Translations under genes and position numbers: made by a program
From: Mycobacterium arosiense ATCC BAA-1401 = DSM 45069
Lineage (GTDB): Bacteria; Actinomycetota; Actinomycetes; Mycobacteriales; Mycobacteriaceae
Direction: 5' to 3'
DNA length: 64,000 nt
Assembly (NCBI RefSeq): GCF_002086125.1
Contig: NZ_MVHG01000008.1
Span: forward strand, 1-64,000
The notes under the pieces: model-generated
The model's input: only the letters and a program-made list of their open reading frames with translations
Database searches by the model: none
Told to the model about the DNA's origin: nothing
In this document: positions 35,353 through 43,954 of the stretch, piece by piece
How positions within the stretch are numbered: the stretch's first letter is position 1
Layout: each line of letters starts with the position of its first letter

Positions 35353-36117
35353 CTACTTGGCGGCGCTGGGCGCCTGGGCAGCCAGCCAGTCGCCGAACCT
35401 GGTGGGGTAGAGGGTCACTTCTTCGCCCTCGACGGGCACGATCATGCTGTCGTCGAGCACCGCCCCGTAATACTGGGCGTCCGGATCGGTCACCACTTCG
35501 CGGGTGTCGCCGATTGCGGTGAACCGGGTCCGGATGAAGTCGTCCATGCCCCGCTTCTCGGGGCCGGCGATATTGATCAGCCCGGCCGGCTCACCGATCG
35601 ACGCGCGGGTGACCGCCGTGGCCACATCCGCGGCAGCGATGGGCTGAAACGCCCCATGCGGTGCACGAACCGTGTCCCCATCGGCCAGCGAATCAGCAAT
35701 GCCTCCAACGAATTCGAAGAATTGCGTGGCCCGCACGATCGTGAACGGCCCTCCGGATTCCTTGATCAAATTCTCCTGGGCGATCTTGGCTCGCATGTAG
35801 CCACTCGCCGCGGCCCGGTCGGCTCCCACGATCGACAGCGCGACGTGGTGCTGCACTCCGGCGGCACGCTCGGCCTCGAGCAGGTTGCGGGTCGAGGTCG
35901 TAAAGAAGTTCAAGACGTCGTCGTCAGCCCAGGACGGGGAGTTGGATACGTCCACCACCGTGTGAACCCCGGCGACAGCGTCGGCGAGACCTTCTCCGGT
36001 GATGGTGTCGACCCCCGAGCGAGGCGAGGCCGGAACCGCCACGTGCCCCAGCTCGGTGAGCTGGGTGACTACCTGCGACCCGATCAACCCGCTGCCACCG
36101 ATTACCAACACCTTCAT
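35353..36117 (-). CDS. NmrA-like NAD(P)-binding atypical SDR
   Basis: A 254-residue Rossmann protein starting MKVLVIGGSGLIGSQVV, the nucleotide motif of NmrA/quinone-reductase-2-like atypical SDRs. It lacks the catalytic YxxxK. ATG 36117 is preceded by GGAAGG at good distance; a GTG two codons upstream is possible. It stands alone, divergent from the SDR at 36287. Members act as NADPH sensors or reduce small quinones. Confidence 0.8.
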   Translation of the reverse strand: MKVLVIGGSGLIGSQVVTQLTELGHVAVPASPRSGVDTITGEGLADAVAGVHTVVDVSNSPSWADDDVLNFFTTSTRNLLEAERAAGVQHHVALSIVGADRAAASGYMRAKIAQENLIKESGGPFTIVRATQFFEFVGGIADSLADGDTVRAPHGAFQPIAAADVATAVTRASIGEPAGLINIAGPEKRGMDDFIRTRFTAIGDTREVVTDPDAQYYGAVLDDSMIVPVEGEEVTLYPTRFGDWLAAQAPSAAK

Positions 36118-36238
36118 GGTCACGCCTTCCGAGTTTCCCGATGAACTGGCCTACTCAGCATGGACTAGGCGTCAAGGGACCGGAAGCTTCGACGGCCCGC
36201 GGCATATCGAATTCACCGGACTACGCGTGCCGCAGCCG

Positions 36239-36280
36239 TTAAAGCAGTTGCTTGACTTAATGCGGCATGCGCCCTTAACT
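36239..36280 (+). promoter_or_regulatory. Operator plus -35/-10 promoter of the SDR at 36287
   Basis: A 22-base element TTAAAGCAGTTGCTTGACTTAA (36239-36260, written here as a single short motif in two halves: TTAAAGCAG and TTGACTTAA around TTGC) overlaps a -35 TTGACT at 36253-36258. A TTAACT -10 follows at 36275-36280, 16 bases on. Transcription would start at about 36287, exactly the GTG, so a leaderless message is likely. The same element precedes the TetR gene. Confidence 0.65.
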
Positions 36281-36286
36281 CGTCGT

Positions 36287-37093
36287 GTGGTCAACGAGTT
36301 GGACGGCAAGGTCGCCATCGTCACCGGCGGCGCTTCAGGCATCGGTCGCGGTCTCGCGGAGCGGTTTGTGGCCGAGGGCGCGCAGGTCGTTATCGCCGAC
36401 GTCGAGGTCGAGCGCGGCGAGGCGTTGGCCGCCTCGCTCGGCGGGGCCGCCGCCTTCCGGAAGACCGACGTCTCCGACCCCGAACAGGTGGGTGCGCTGG
36501 TATCCGATGCCGTCGAGAAGTTCGGCGGCCTGCACGTCATGGTGAACAACGCCGGGATATCCAGCCCGCTACGGAAGCTGCTCGACGACGACCTCACCGA
36601 TTTTCACCGGGTGATGGGGGTCAACGTGCTTGGCGTGATGGCGGGTACCCGAGATGCCGCGCGGCACATGGCCGAACATGGCGGCGGATCGATCATCAAC
36701 ATCACCTCGATCGGCGGCATCCAGGCCGGCGGCGGCGTGATGATCTACCGCGCGTCCAAGGCGGCGGTCATCCAGTTCACCAAGGCGGCGGCAATCGAGT
36801 TGGCGTATCACGAGATTCGGGTGAACGCGATCGCGCCGGGCAGTATCCCCACGCCCATCTTGGGCAAGTCCGCGGCCGGCATGGACCCGGAGCAGCTGAA
36901 GGAATTCGAGGCACGGATCCGCCAGGGCATGCGCGAGGACCGGCCGCTGAAGCGCGAGGGCACGCCCGATGACGTCGCCGAGGCCGCGCTGTATTTCGCC
37001 ACCGACCGCTCGCGCTATGTCACCGGGACGGTGCTGCCGGTCGACGGCGGGACCGTGGCGGGCAAGCCGATCCGATCCAGAAAACAGAGCTGA
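36287..37093 (+). CDS. Short-chain dehydrogenase/reductase
   Basis: A 268-residue classical SDR: MVNELDGKVAIVTGGASGIG at the N-terminus, NNAGIS, and the catalytic IYRASKAA with Tyr and Lys. The acidic VIADVEVE after strand 2 favours NAD. Start set at GTG 36287 because the promoter predicts transcription from this base; ATG 36260 would lie within the operator. It shares its operator with the following TetR gene and probably works with the ferredoxin-P450 pair to oxidise the alcohol produced. Confidence 0.83.
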   Translation: MVNELDGKVAIVTGGASGIGRGLAERFVAEGAQVVIADVEVERGEALAASLGGAAAFRKTDVSDPEQVGALVSDAVEKFGGLHVMVNNAGISSPLRKLLDDDLTDFHRVMGVNVLGVMAGTRDAARHMAEHGGGSIINITSIGGIQAGGGVMIYRASKAAVIQFTKAAAIELAYHEIRVNAIAPGSIPTPILGKSAAGMDPEQLKEFEARIRQGMREDRPLKREGTPDDVAEAALYFATDRSRYVTGTVLPVDGGTVAGKPIRSRKQS

Positions 37094-37158
37094 GATCCCC
37101 GAACGGCCCGAACGTGACGATGCGCCGACAGCAGTGGGCGACGGAGCCGCCCGCCAGT

Positions 37159-37180
37159 TTAAATCAATCGCTTGACTTAA
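37159..37180 (+). promoter_or_regulatory. Operator of the TetR gene at 37207
   Basis: TTAAATCAA-TCGC-TTGACTTAA, a 22-base near-perfect palindrome (one mismatch per half). Its right half contains the -35 TTGACT (37173-37178); TTGACT at 37195-37200 is in the -10 position, and the ATG at 37207 is 34 bases from the -35, identical to the spacing at the SDR promoter. Autoregulation by TetR is the natural reading. Confidence 0.65.
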
Positions 37181-37206
37181 ATTACCGGACGAGGTTGACT
37201 GATCCA

Positions 37207-37872
37207 ATGACCACCGTCGGCCGGACCGTTCGCACCGAGCGGGCCAGTTCCACCCAGGAGGCGATCCTGGTGGCGGCCGAGCGCCTGTACGCCGAGCATG
37301 GCATGTTCGCGGTGTCCAATCGGCAGGTCAGTGAGGCCGCCGGCCAGGGCAACAACGCCGCCGTCGGCTATCACTTCGGTACCAAGGCCGACCTGGTGCG
37401 GGCGATCGAGCGCAAGCACCGCGGGCCCGTCGAGCAGCTGCGCGAACAGATGGTGACCGAGCTGCTCGACACGGACGGCTCGACCGAAATGCGTAACTGG
37501 GTGGCCTGTCTGGTGCGTCCGCTCACCGATCACCTGGAGGAGCTCGGAAATCCGACCTGGTATGCGCGTTTTGCGGCCCAGGCGATGACCGACCCCGCCT
37601 ACTACAACATCATCGTCAAGGGTGCGCTCAGCTCCCCGTCGCTGGTCCAGGTCGTGGAGGGCATCAACCGCTGCCTGCCCGAGCTGCCGGCCGAAGTGCA
37701 CTTCGATCGCAACATCATGGCTCGAAACCTGTTGATGCACACATGCGCCGACCGTGAACGCGCGCTTGCCGCGGGCGCAGTGACGTCCCATCGTTCATGG
37801 CGGGCCGCAGCGTCCGGGCTCATCGACGCGATCGTGGGCCTGTGGCTGGCGCCCGTGACGGCGTACGAGTGA
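37207..37872 (+). CDS. TetR-family transcriptional regulator
   Basis: A 221-residue TetR regulator with the helix-turn-helix in EHGMFAVSNRQVSEAAGQGN followed by AAVGYHFGTKADLVRAI, and an all-helical ligand domain. ATG 37207 is probably leaderless. The 22-base palindrome in its promoter is repeated before the SDR at 36287, so it likely represses itself together with the flanking SDR and the ferredoxin/P450 genes that follow 11 bases downstream. The ligand is unknown. Confidence 0.87.
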   Translation: MTTVGRTVRTERASSTQEAILVAAERLYAEHGMFAVSNRQVSEAAGQGNNAAVGYHFGTKADLVRAIERKHRGPVEQLREQMVTELLDTDGSTEMRNWVACLVRPLTDHLEELGNPTWYARFAAQAMTDPAYYNIIVKGALSSPSLVQVVEGINRCLPELPAEVHFDRNIMARNLLMHTCADRERALAAGAVTSHRSWRAAASGLIDAIVGLWLAPVTAYE

Positions 37873-37883
37873 AGGGCGTGCGA

Positions 37884-38078
37884 ATGAAAGTGACTGTCGA
37901 CCAGAATGTTTGCGCTTCATCGGGGAATTGTGTGATGAATGCGCCCGAAGTGTTCGATCAGCGCGACGACGACGGCGTCGTGGTGCTGCTCAATCCCAAT
38001 CCCACGCCCGAGCAGGCCGAGGGCGCGCGCCGGGCGGCGGCGGCCTGCCCCGCCCTTGCCATCCACATCGAGGAATGA
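37884..38078 (+). CDS. 3Fe-4S ferredoxin (P450 redox partner)
   Basis: A 64-residue ferredoxin with three cysteines: C10 and C16 in VCASSGNC and C55 in AACPALAI, the pattern of mycobacterial and Streptomyces 3Fe-4S ferredoxins that serve P450s. The stop overlaps or abuts the P450 start, so it is the dedicated electron donor of that enzyme. ATG 37884 follows GAAGGG. A ferredoxin reductase gene is not in the window. Confidence 0.9.
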   Translation: MKVTVDQNVCASSGNCVMNAPEVFDQRDDDGVVVLLNPNPTPEQAEGARRAAAACPALAIHIEE

Positions 38079-38083
38079 AGACG

Positions 38084-39328
38084 ATGTCCGACACCCTGAC
38101 GAGCACCGCGACGGAGCACACCTCCGAGATTCCGGACTACCCGATGGCCAGGGAGCCGCGCTGCCCCTTCGCGCCACCGCCGGACGTCATGGCGCTGGCC
38201 GCAGCCCGGCCGCTGTCTCGGGTCCGGATCTGGGACGGCAGCACACCATGGCTCATCACGGGTTACGAGCACGTGCGCGAGCTGTTTTCGGATTCGCGGG
38301 TCAGCGTCGACGACCGGCAGCCCGGGTTCCCGCACTGGAACGAAGGCATGCTGTCCACGGTGCACAAGCGGCCGCGGTCGGTCTTCACCTCCGACGGCGA
38401 GGAGCACACCCGATTCCGGCGAATGCTGTCCAAGCCGTTCACCTTCAAGCGTGTCGAAGGCCTGCGACCGACCATCCAACGGATCACCGACGAGCACATC
38501 GACGCGATACTGGCCGGACCGCGGCCCGCCGACATCGTCACCGCGCTGGCGCTGCCGGTGCCCTCGCTGGTGATCAGCCAGCTGCTGGGCGTTCCCTACG
38601 AGGACGCCGACATGTTCCAGCATCACGCCAACGTCGGGCTCGCGCGTTACGCCACCGGTGAGGACACCGTCAAAGGCGCGATGAGCCTGCACAAATACCT
38701 CGCTCAGCTGGTCGAGGCCAAGATGGAAAATCCGGCCGAGGACGCGGTTTCCGACCTCGCCGAGCGGGTCAAGGCCGGCGAACTCAGCGTGAAGGAGGCC
38801 GCCCAGCTGGGCACCGGCCTGCTGATCGCCGGGCATGAGACCACCTCCAACATGATCGGGCTCGGCGTGCTTGCCCTGCTGGAAAACCCCGACCAGCTGG
38901 CCGTCATCCGCGACGCCGAAGATCCGAAGGTCATCGCAAGCGCGGTCGAGGAACTGCTGCGCTATCTGAGCATCATTCAGAATGGTCAGCGCCGCGTCGC
39001 GCTCGAAGATATCCACATCGCCGGCGAGACCATCCGTGCCGGGGAGGGCATCATCATCGATCTCGCCCCGGCCAACTGGGATGCGGACGCGTTCGCCGAA
39101 CCGGACCGGCTTTACCTGCATCGCTCCGGCGCCGACCGCAACGTCGCCTTCGGCTATGGACGGCATCAGTGCGTCGGGCAGCAGTTGGCCCGCGCCGAGC
39201 TGCAGATCGTGTTCCACACGCTGGCGCGGCGCATTCCCGCGCTGCGGCTTGCCATTCCGATCGAAGAGGTTCCCTTCAAGGACGACCGACTCGCCTACGG
39301 CGTGTACGAACTGCCGGTGACGTGGTAG
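38084..39328 (+). CDS. Cytochrome P450
   Basis: A 414-residue soluble bacterial P450. The I-helix motif AGHETTS is at 249-255, the K-helix ExxR at 290-293 (EELLR), and the haem loop FGYGRHQCVGQQLA with C363 as axial ligand. It should hydroxylate a hydrophobic substrate using electrons from the 3Fe-4S ferredoxin just upstream. Start set at ATG 38084 (GAGG about 10 bases upstream); ATG 38075, overlapping the ferredoxin stop, is an alternative. I do not recognise the CYP family number. Confidence 0.9.
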   Translation: MSDTLTSTATEHTSEIPDYPMAREPRCPFAPPPDVMALAAARPLSRVRIWDGSTPWLITGYEHVRELFSDSRVSVDDRQPGFPHWNEGMLSTVHKRPRSVFTSDGEEHTRFRRMLSKPFTFKRVEGLRPTIQRITDEHIDAILAGPRPADIVTALALPVPSLVISQLLGVPYEDADMFQHHANVGLARYATGEDTVKGAMSLHKYLAQLVEAKMENPAEDAVSDLAERVKAGELSVKEAAQLGTGLLIAGHETTSNMIGLGVLALLENPDQLAVIRDAEDPKVIASAVEELLRYLSIIQNGQRRVALEDIHIAGETIRAGEGIIIDLAPANWDADAFAEPDRLYLHRSGADRNVAFGYGRHQCVGQQLARAELQIVFHTLARRIPALRLAIPIEEVPFKDDRLAYGVYELPVTW

Positions 39329-39377
39329 GCCAGTTCATGACTTGTGAAGAATTTTCGCGGATCCGATTGGAGGGTCA

Positions 39378-40547
39378 ATGATGACGACTCAAGCAAGCAC
39401 GCCTTATCCACCCGGAGGCTATGGAGCTCCGAAGGACCGGCGTGGTCACGCCGCGGGCAGCGATGTCGGTCTGCCGCAGGGGACCGTGGTCTTCTCCGCC
39501 GACAACCACATCTCGCTGGCGGATGACATTTTCTACCAACGCTTCCCGGACGATCTGAAGGATAAGGCGCCGCGGATCTGGTACGAGGACGGCGCCTACC
39601 AAGTAGGCCGCAAGGGGCAGTCATTCCTGCCGGGCGACTTCAGCGCCGTGCTCATGCAATACGACGACCTGCCCGGCGCCGCGAGCACCAACATCGAGGC
39701 CCGCATCCAGGAGCTGCACGACGACGGCGTCGAGAAGGAATTGGCCTTCCCCAACGCGGTGCTGGCACTGTTTCACTACCCGGACAAGCAGCTTCGCGAG
39801 CTCGCCTTTCGCATCTACAACGAATACATCGCCGAGCTGCAGGAGCGCGGAGGCGGCCACTTCTACGGCGCCGGGCTGATCAACTGGTGGGACCCGCAGG
39901 GCACCAGGAAGACACTCGAGGAGCTGAAGTCGTTGGGCCTCAAGACCTTCCTGCTGCCGCTCAACCCGGGCAAGGACGACGACGGCAATATCATCGACTA
40001 CGGCAGCACCGCAATGAAGCCGGTCTGGGACGAGATCGAGGCCGCCGGTCTGCCGGTGACCCACCACATCGGGGAGACCCCGCCGAAAACCCCGTGCCAG
40101 TTCAACAGCGTGGTGGTCGGCATGATGATCAACATCGACGGGTTCCGCGAGCAATTCGCCAAGTACCTCTTCACCGGAATTCTCGACGATCATCCCGGGC
40201 TGCGGATCGGCTGGTTCGAGGGCGGCATCTCCTGGGTGCCGTGGGCGCTGCAGGACGCCGACCACCTGATGGGCTCGTACCAACACATGTTCAACCGGAT
40301 CCTCGAGCACGAACCGCGCTACTACTGGGACACGCACATGAGCGCCTCGTTCATGGTCGACCCGCTAGGCCTGCAGCTGATCGATCAGATCGGAGTGGAC
40401 AAGGTGATGTGGTCCAGCGACTACCCGCACAACGAGAGTACCTACGGCTATTCCGAGAAGTCGCTGAAATCCGTTGTGGACGCGGTTGGTTCGGAGAACG
40501 CGGTGAAGATCGTCAGCGACAACGTCACGAAGTTCCTGGGTCTATAG
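39378..40547 (+). CDS. Amidohydrolase-2 family metal-dependent hydrolase
   Basis: A 389-residue TIM-barrel hydrolase. SADNHISLADDIF is the N-terminal metal-site region, THHIGETPP supplies a His mid-barrel and MWSSDYPHNEST the C-terminal Asp motif. It is a distant paralogue of the proteins at 10980 and 58792. GGAGG lies just before the tandem ATG codons at 39378 and 39381. It follows the P450 by 49 bases and ends one base into the M24 gene, so it belongs to the P450 operon. Reaction could be hydrolysis or decarboxylation of the P450/SDR product. Confidence 0.8.
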   Translation: MMTTQASTPYPPGGYGAPKDRRGHAAGSDVGLPQGTVVFSADNHISLADDIFYQRFPDDLKDKAPRIWYEDGAYQVGRKGQSFLPGDFSAVLMQYDDLPGAASTNIEARIQELHDDGVEKELAFPNAVLALFHYPDKQLRELAFRIYNEYIAELQERGGGHFYGAGLINWWDPQGTRKTLEELKSLGLKTFLLPLNPGKDDDGNIIDYGSTAMKPVWDEIEAAGLPVTHHIGETPPKTPCQFNSVVVGMMINIDGFREQFAKYLFTGILDDHPGLRIGWFEGGISWVPWALQDADHLMGSYQHMFNRILEHEPRYYWDTHMSASFMVDPLGLQLIDQIGVDKVMWSSDYPHNESTYGYSEKSLKSVVDAVGSENAVKIVSDNVTKFLGL

Positions 40548-41800
40548 TGACGACCTTCGCGCAACTGGACACCAACACCGGCAATCCACTGGTGATCCCG
40601 GAGACCGTCGACCTGGCCCGCCTGCGCCGCGAGACGGGGGCCCGGCTGCGCGCGGCGATGGCCGAGCGCGGTGTCGACGCGATGATCCTGCTGGGCAACA
40701 ATTCGGTGGTTTATGCGACCGGTGCCAGCTGGCCGCTCGGCGACGCCGGATTGTCCTACGTCGAACGGCCGGTGGCCGTGGTGCTCGCCGACGACGAGTG
40801 GCCCCACCTGTTCCTGCCGTTCCGCGAGGGGGCATCGCAGGAGTCGGACTTGCCCGCCGATCACCTGCACGGGCCCGTGTATCTCGAATTCGACGAGGGC
40901 GTTCAGCATTTCGCGCGTCAGCTGGCCGATCTCATCCCGACCACGGCGGTAGTCGCGGTCGACGAATTCACCGGCGCCATGTCGCGTGCCGCCCAGGCCT
41001 TGTTCCCGGGCGGGGCGCCCGTTGACGCCGCCGCCATCGTGAGCGCCGCCAAGTCGGTGAAAACTCCCGACGAATTGTCGTGCATTCGCACCGCGATCCG
41101 GATTACCGACGAGGCGATGGTCGAGGTGCAGAAGAGCCTGGCGCCTGGAATCCGTCAGATCGATTTGTCGGCAAGCTTTTTGCGCCGCGCCTTCGAACTG
41201 GGCGCCACGGCCAGCATGCTCGAGCCGATCTGGCAGGTGATGCCGCCCAGCAAGGCCGAGGGCGTGTGGACCACACACGGCGACCTGGCGCTGCCGCTGC
41301 TCACCACGGAACGCGAACTTGTCGAGGGCGACGTGCTGTGGACCGACGTCAGCATCACCTATCAGGGCTACTGTTCGGACTTCGGGCGCACCTGGATCGT
41401 CGGCCGCGACCCGTCGCCGCGTCAACGGGCGCAGTTCGACAAGTGGTTCGAAATCATGAGCGCGGTGCTGGGTGTCGCCAAGGCCGGTGCCACCGCGGCG
41501 GATCTGGGGCGCGCCGCCATCAAGGCCAACGACGGCGGCAAACCTTGGCTGCCGCACTTCTACCTGGGTCACGGAATCGGCGTCAACGCGGCCGAAATGC
41601 CGATGATAGGAACCGATCTCGGCCAGGAGTTCGACGAGAATTTCGTCCTGCAATCCGGGATGGTACTGGTGCTGGAGCCCGTCGTGTGGGAGGACGGCAC
41701 CGGCGGCTATCGCAGCGAAGAGGTCCTGGTGATCACCGAGGAAGGCTGGATCCGTTTGACCGACTACCCCTATGACCCCTATGGCTCCCATGTCAGTTGA
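40547..41800 (+). CDS. M24-family metallopeptidase (Xaa-Pro peptidase/creatinase fold)
   Basis: A 417-residue pita-bread protein with creatinase N-terminal domain and a complete dinuclear metal site: D267 and D278 (WTDVSITYQGYCSDFGRTW), H342 (LGHGIGVN), E377 (LVLEPVVW) and E391 or E392 (YRSEEVLVI). It should cleave a Xaa-Pro or analogous C-N bond. GTG 40547 overlaps the amidohydrolase stop. The next gene is a paralogue lacking the metal ligands, suggesting a heteromer. Its place in a P450 operon hints at an N-containing substrate. Confidence 0.85.
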   Translation: MTTFAQLDTNTGNPLVIPETVDLARLRRETGARLRAAMAERGVDAMILLGNNSVVYATGASWPLGDAGLSYVERPVAVVLADDEWPHLFLPFREGASQESDLPADHLHGPVYLEFDEGVQHFARQLADLIPTTAVVAVDEFTGAMSRAAQALFPGGAPVDAAAIVSAAKSVKTPDELSCIRTAIRITDEAMVEVQKSLAPGIRQIDLSASFLRRAFELGATASMLEPIWQVMPPSKAEGVWTTHGDLALPLLTTERELVEGDVLWTDVSITYQGYCSDFGRTWIVGRDPSPRQRAQFDKWFEIMSAVLGVAKAGATAADLGRAAIKANDGGKPWLPHFYLGHGIGVNAAEMPMIGTDLGQEFDENFVLQSGMVLVLEPVVWEDGTGGYRSEEVLVITEEGWIRLTDYPYDPYGSHVS

Positions 41801-42929
41801 AGTTTGCCCCGACGAGCGCACGCTGCGCCTGGGGCGCCGCCAGCGGGCGCTGGACCAGATGGCGGCACACGATCTCGACGTCCTGGTCCTGGGCCGGCAA
41901 GCCAATGTCCGGTATGTCACCGGCGCACCGCAGCTGTGGGTTGCCGGCACCCGGCCCTTCGGCCCCACCTGCGTGCTCGTGCGCGAAACCGGCGCCGTTC
42001 ACCTCCTGAGCACCTGGGACGAGGGCGTTCCGGAAGACATCCCCCACGAAAACCTCTACGGCATCTCGTGGAACCCGATGAACACCATGGCGGCGCTGCA
42101 GCGCATCGACGGCGCGGCCGGGGCACGCCGTGTCGGAACCGACGCCCTCTCACCGGTTTTCGCCCAGTTGTTGCCGACCGCATTTCCCAACGCCCAGCTG
42201 GTCGACGGCGAGCTGGCCATGCGGGCGGCCCGCCGCATCAAGACGGACGAAGAGATCGCCGCCATCCGGGAATCCGTTGCGGTGGCCGAGTCGGCCCTGG
42301 CGGCCGCGGTATCGGAGTTGCGACCGGGGGTGACCGAGCAGGCGCTGGCCGGAGCCTTGCTGGAGGCATCCGCGGCCGGTGGGGTGAGCACCCCGTCGAA
42401 TCAGGATGTCGCATGGGTGACCTCGCGCACGCATCCATGGCGGCGGGCCGACGACGATGATCGGATTCAAGGCCGCGTTCAGGATGGCGACCTGGTGGCG
42501 TTCTCCGCAGGGGTGCTGGCCGGAGGCTACATCGGCGAGGTCGGCCGGACCTGGCCCGCCGACACCAGGCACGCGCCCAACGGTGCCGCCGCTCTGCAGC
42601 GGCGCTGGGAGATCCTGTGGGACAGGCTGATCAGTGTCTGCCGGCCCGGCACGGTCGCGTGCGACCTGCTCGCCGCCTACCACGCCGCCGGCGAGCCCGA
42701 CCCGCCGACGCCGGTGGCCCGCGGCCTGGGCATGGGGTTCGACCCGCCCGTCGTCTCCAAGCACCTGCCCGCTACCGCGGCCGACGAACGCCTGGAGCCC
42801 GGGATGGTGCTGGCCGTCACCGGTTATGTATGGGAAGAGGGCATCGGCGCGGTCTTCGGGCGAGAAGCGGTCCTGATCACCGCCGACGGCCCCGACGTGT
42901 TGACCGGTAGCCCGTTCTGGCAGTCGTAG
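41772..42929 (+). CDS. M24-like protein lacking metal ligands (pseudo-peptidase)
   Basis: A 385-residue protein with the same pita-bread architecture as its neighbour but degenerate catalytic positions: the first Asp region reads DLVAFSAGVLAG, the second reads GGYIGEVGRTW (Glu instead of Asp), the His of GHGIG is lost (RGLGMGFD) and LEP is replaced by LAVTGYVW. It overlaps the active paralogue by 29 bases (ATG 41790 is an alternative start). It is probably a non-metal creatinase-like enzyme or a structural partner of the active M24 protein. Confidence 0.8.
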   Translation: MTPMAPMSVEVCPDERTLRLGRRQRALDQMAAHDLDVLVLGRQANVRYVTGAPQLWVAGTRPFGPTCVLVRETGAVHLLSTWDEGVPEDIPHENLYGISWNPMNTMAALQRIDGAAGARRVGTDALSPVFAQLLPTAFPNAQLVDGELAMRAARRIKTDEEIAAIRESVAVAESALAAAVSELRPGVTEQALAGALLEASAAGGVSTPSNQDVAWVTSRTHPWRRADDDDRIQGRVQDGDLVAFSAGVLAGGYIGEVGRTWPADTRHAPNGAAALQRRWEILWDRLISVCRPGTVACDLLAAYHAAGEPDPPTPVARGLGMGFDPPVVSKHLPATAADERLEPGMVLAVTGYVWEEGIGAVFGREAVLITADGPDVLTGSPFWQS

Positions 42930-42931
42930 CC

Positions 42932-43954
42932 ATGCCCGAGCCCTCGGAGCCCGCGGCCGAAGAGATCGTTCGGTACGACAAGGACGCCACGACGCGGATC
43001 GCCACGATAACGTTCGACCGGCCGGACTATCTCAACGCGCCGACGATCGCCGGGCGGGTGCGCTACGCAGACTTGTTGCACCGGGCCAACATCGACGACG
43101 ACGTCAAGGTCCTGGTGGTCCGCGGTGCCGGCGACGACTTGGGTTCGGGTGCGGATCTCACGGAGGTCATGCGGATGCGCGACGCGGCGGACCAGGGCCC
43201 GCGGCTCGCCGAATACCGAATCGGCGCCGACGAAGTCCGATATCCGCCGCAGGGGTCGTTTCGTAACGGCGCCACCCTGGGCCAGTGGTATGCCAACCCG
43301 AACTCGGGCATCCGAGGCCTGCAGGACTTCAAAAAGATCAGCATCCTCGAGGCCAAGGGCTACTGCTACGGCTGGCATTTCTACCAGGCCGCCGACGCCG
43401 ATCTGGTGATCTCGAGCGATGACGCGCTGTTCGGGCACCCGTCGTTCCGGTATTATGGCTGGGGGCCCCGCATGTGGTGGTGGGCGCAGACCATGGGCAT
43501 CCGGAAGTTTCAGGAGATGGTGTTCACCGGAAGGGCTTTCACCGCCGCGGAGATGTATGACTGCAATTTCCTCAACAGCATCGTGCCTCGGGCTGAACTC
43601 GAGGCAGAGGTGGAGAAATACGCACTCGCCTGCGCCACCAATCGCCCCACCGACACGGTCTTCATGCAGAAGGTCTTCTTCGAAATCATGAAGCAGTTCC
43701 AGGGCGAATACCTGGGTAGCATGCTCAGCGGCGTATTCGAGTCGATGGGAGGCAGCGTCCGCCCGGACGCCGGCGACGAACTGATGCTCGACGACGCGAT
43801 GAAGCGGGGCCTGGGTGGCGCAGTCAAGGACAACGACGGCAAGTTCCCCGCCGAATGGCGGCTGAGCAAGAAGGCCCGCAAAGCGGCGCACGCCGACAAG
43901 AACAGCAAAGCGGCGCACGCCGACAAGAACAGCAAAGCGAAGAGAAAGAAATAG
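42932..43954 (+). CDS. Enoyl-CoA hydratase/isomerase family protein with Lys-rich tail
   Basis: A 340-residue crotonase-fold protein, longer than the usual 260. It starts EEIVRYDKDATTRIATITFDRPDY and has the oxyanion region RGAGDDLGSGADL. The catalytic Glu positions are not conserved (AKGYCYGWHFYQAADADLV; GHPSFRYYGWGP), so a different reaction, perhaps C-C hydrolysis, is likely. The C-terminus is a Lys/Ala-rich tail built from a 27-base tandem repeat (KAAHADKNS units). It starts 2 bases after the M24-like stop and overlaps the CoA transferase by one base. Confidence 0.8.
   Translation: MPEPSEPAAEEIVRYDKDATTRIATITFDRPDYLNAPTIAGRVRYADLLHRANIDDDVKVLVVRGAGDDLGSGADLTEVMRMRDAADQGPRLAEYRIGADEVRYPPQGSFRNGATLGQWYANPNSGIRGLQDFKKISILEAKGYCYGWHFYQAADADLVISSDDALFGHPSFRYYGWGPRMWWWAQTMGIRKFQEMVFTGRAFTAAEMYDCNFLNSIVPRAELEAEVEKYALACATNRPTDTVFMQKVFFEIMKQFQGEYLGSMLSGVFESMGGSVRPDAGDELMLDDAMKRGLGGAVKDNDGKFPAEWRLSKKARKAAHADKNSKAAHADKNSKAKRKK
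43880..43939 (+). repeat. 27-bp tandem repeat encoding a Lys/Ala tail
   Basis: Two exact 27-base units (43880-43906 and 43907-43933) plus a 6-base partial unit lie at the very end of the crotonase gene, each encoding KAAHADKNS. In-frame unit number could vary between strains without breaking the gene. Confidence 0.85.

Noticed and set aside
37884..39328. Assignment of the P450 to a named steroid- or camphor-hydroxylating CYP family
   Set aside because: General P450 motifs are clear but nothing in the substrate-recognition regions is diagnostic enough to name it.
43880..43939. CRISPR-like or mobile repeat
   Set aside because: It is only two in-frame 27-base units at a gene end without spacers; no Cas genes or transposase occur in the window.
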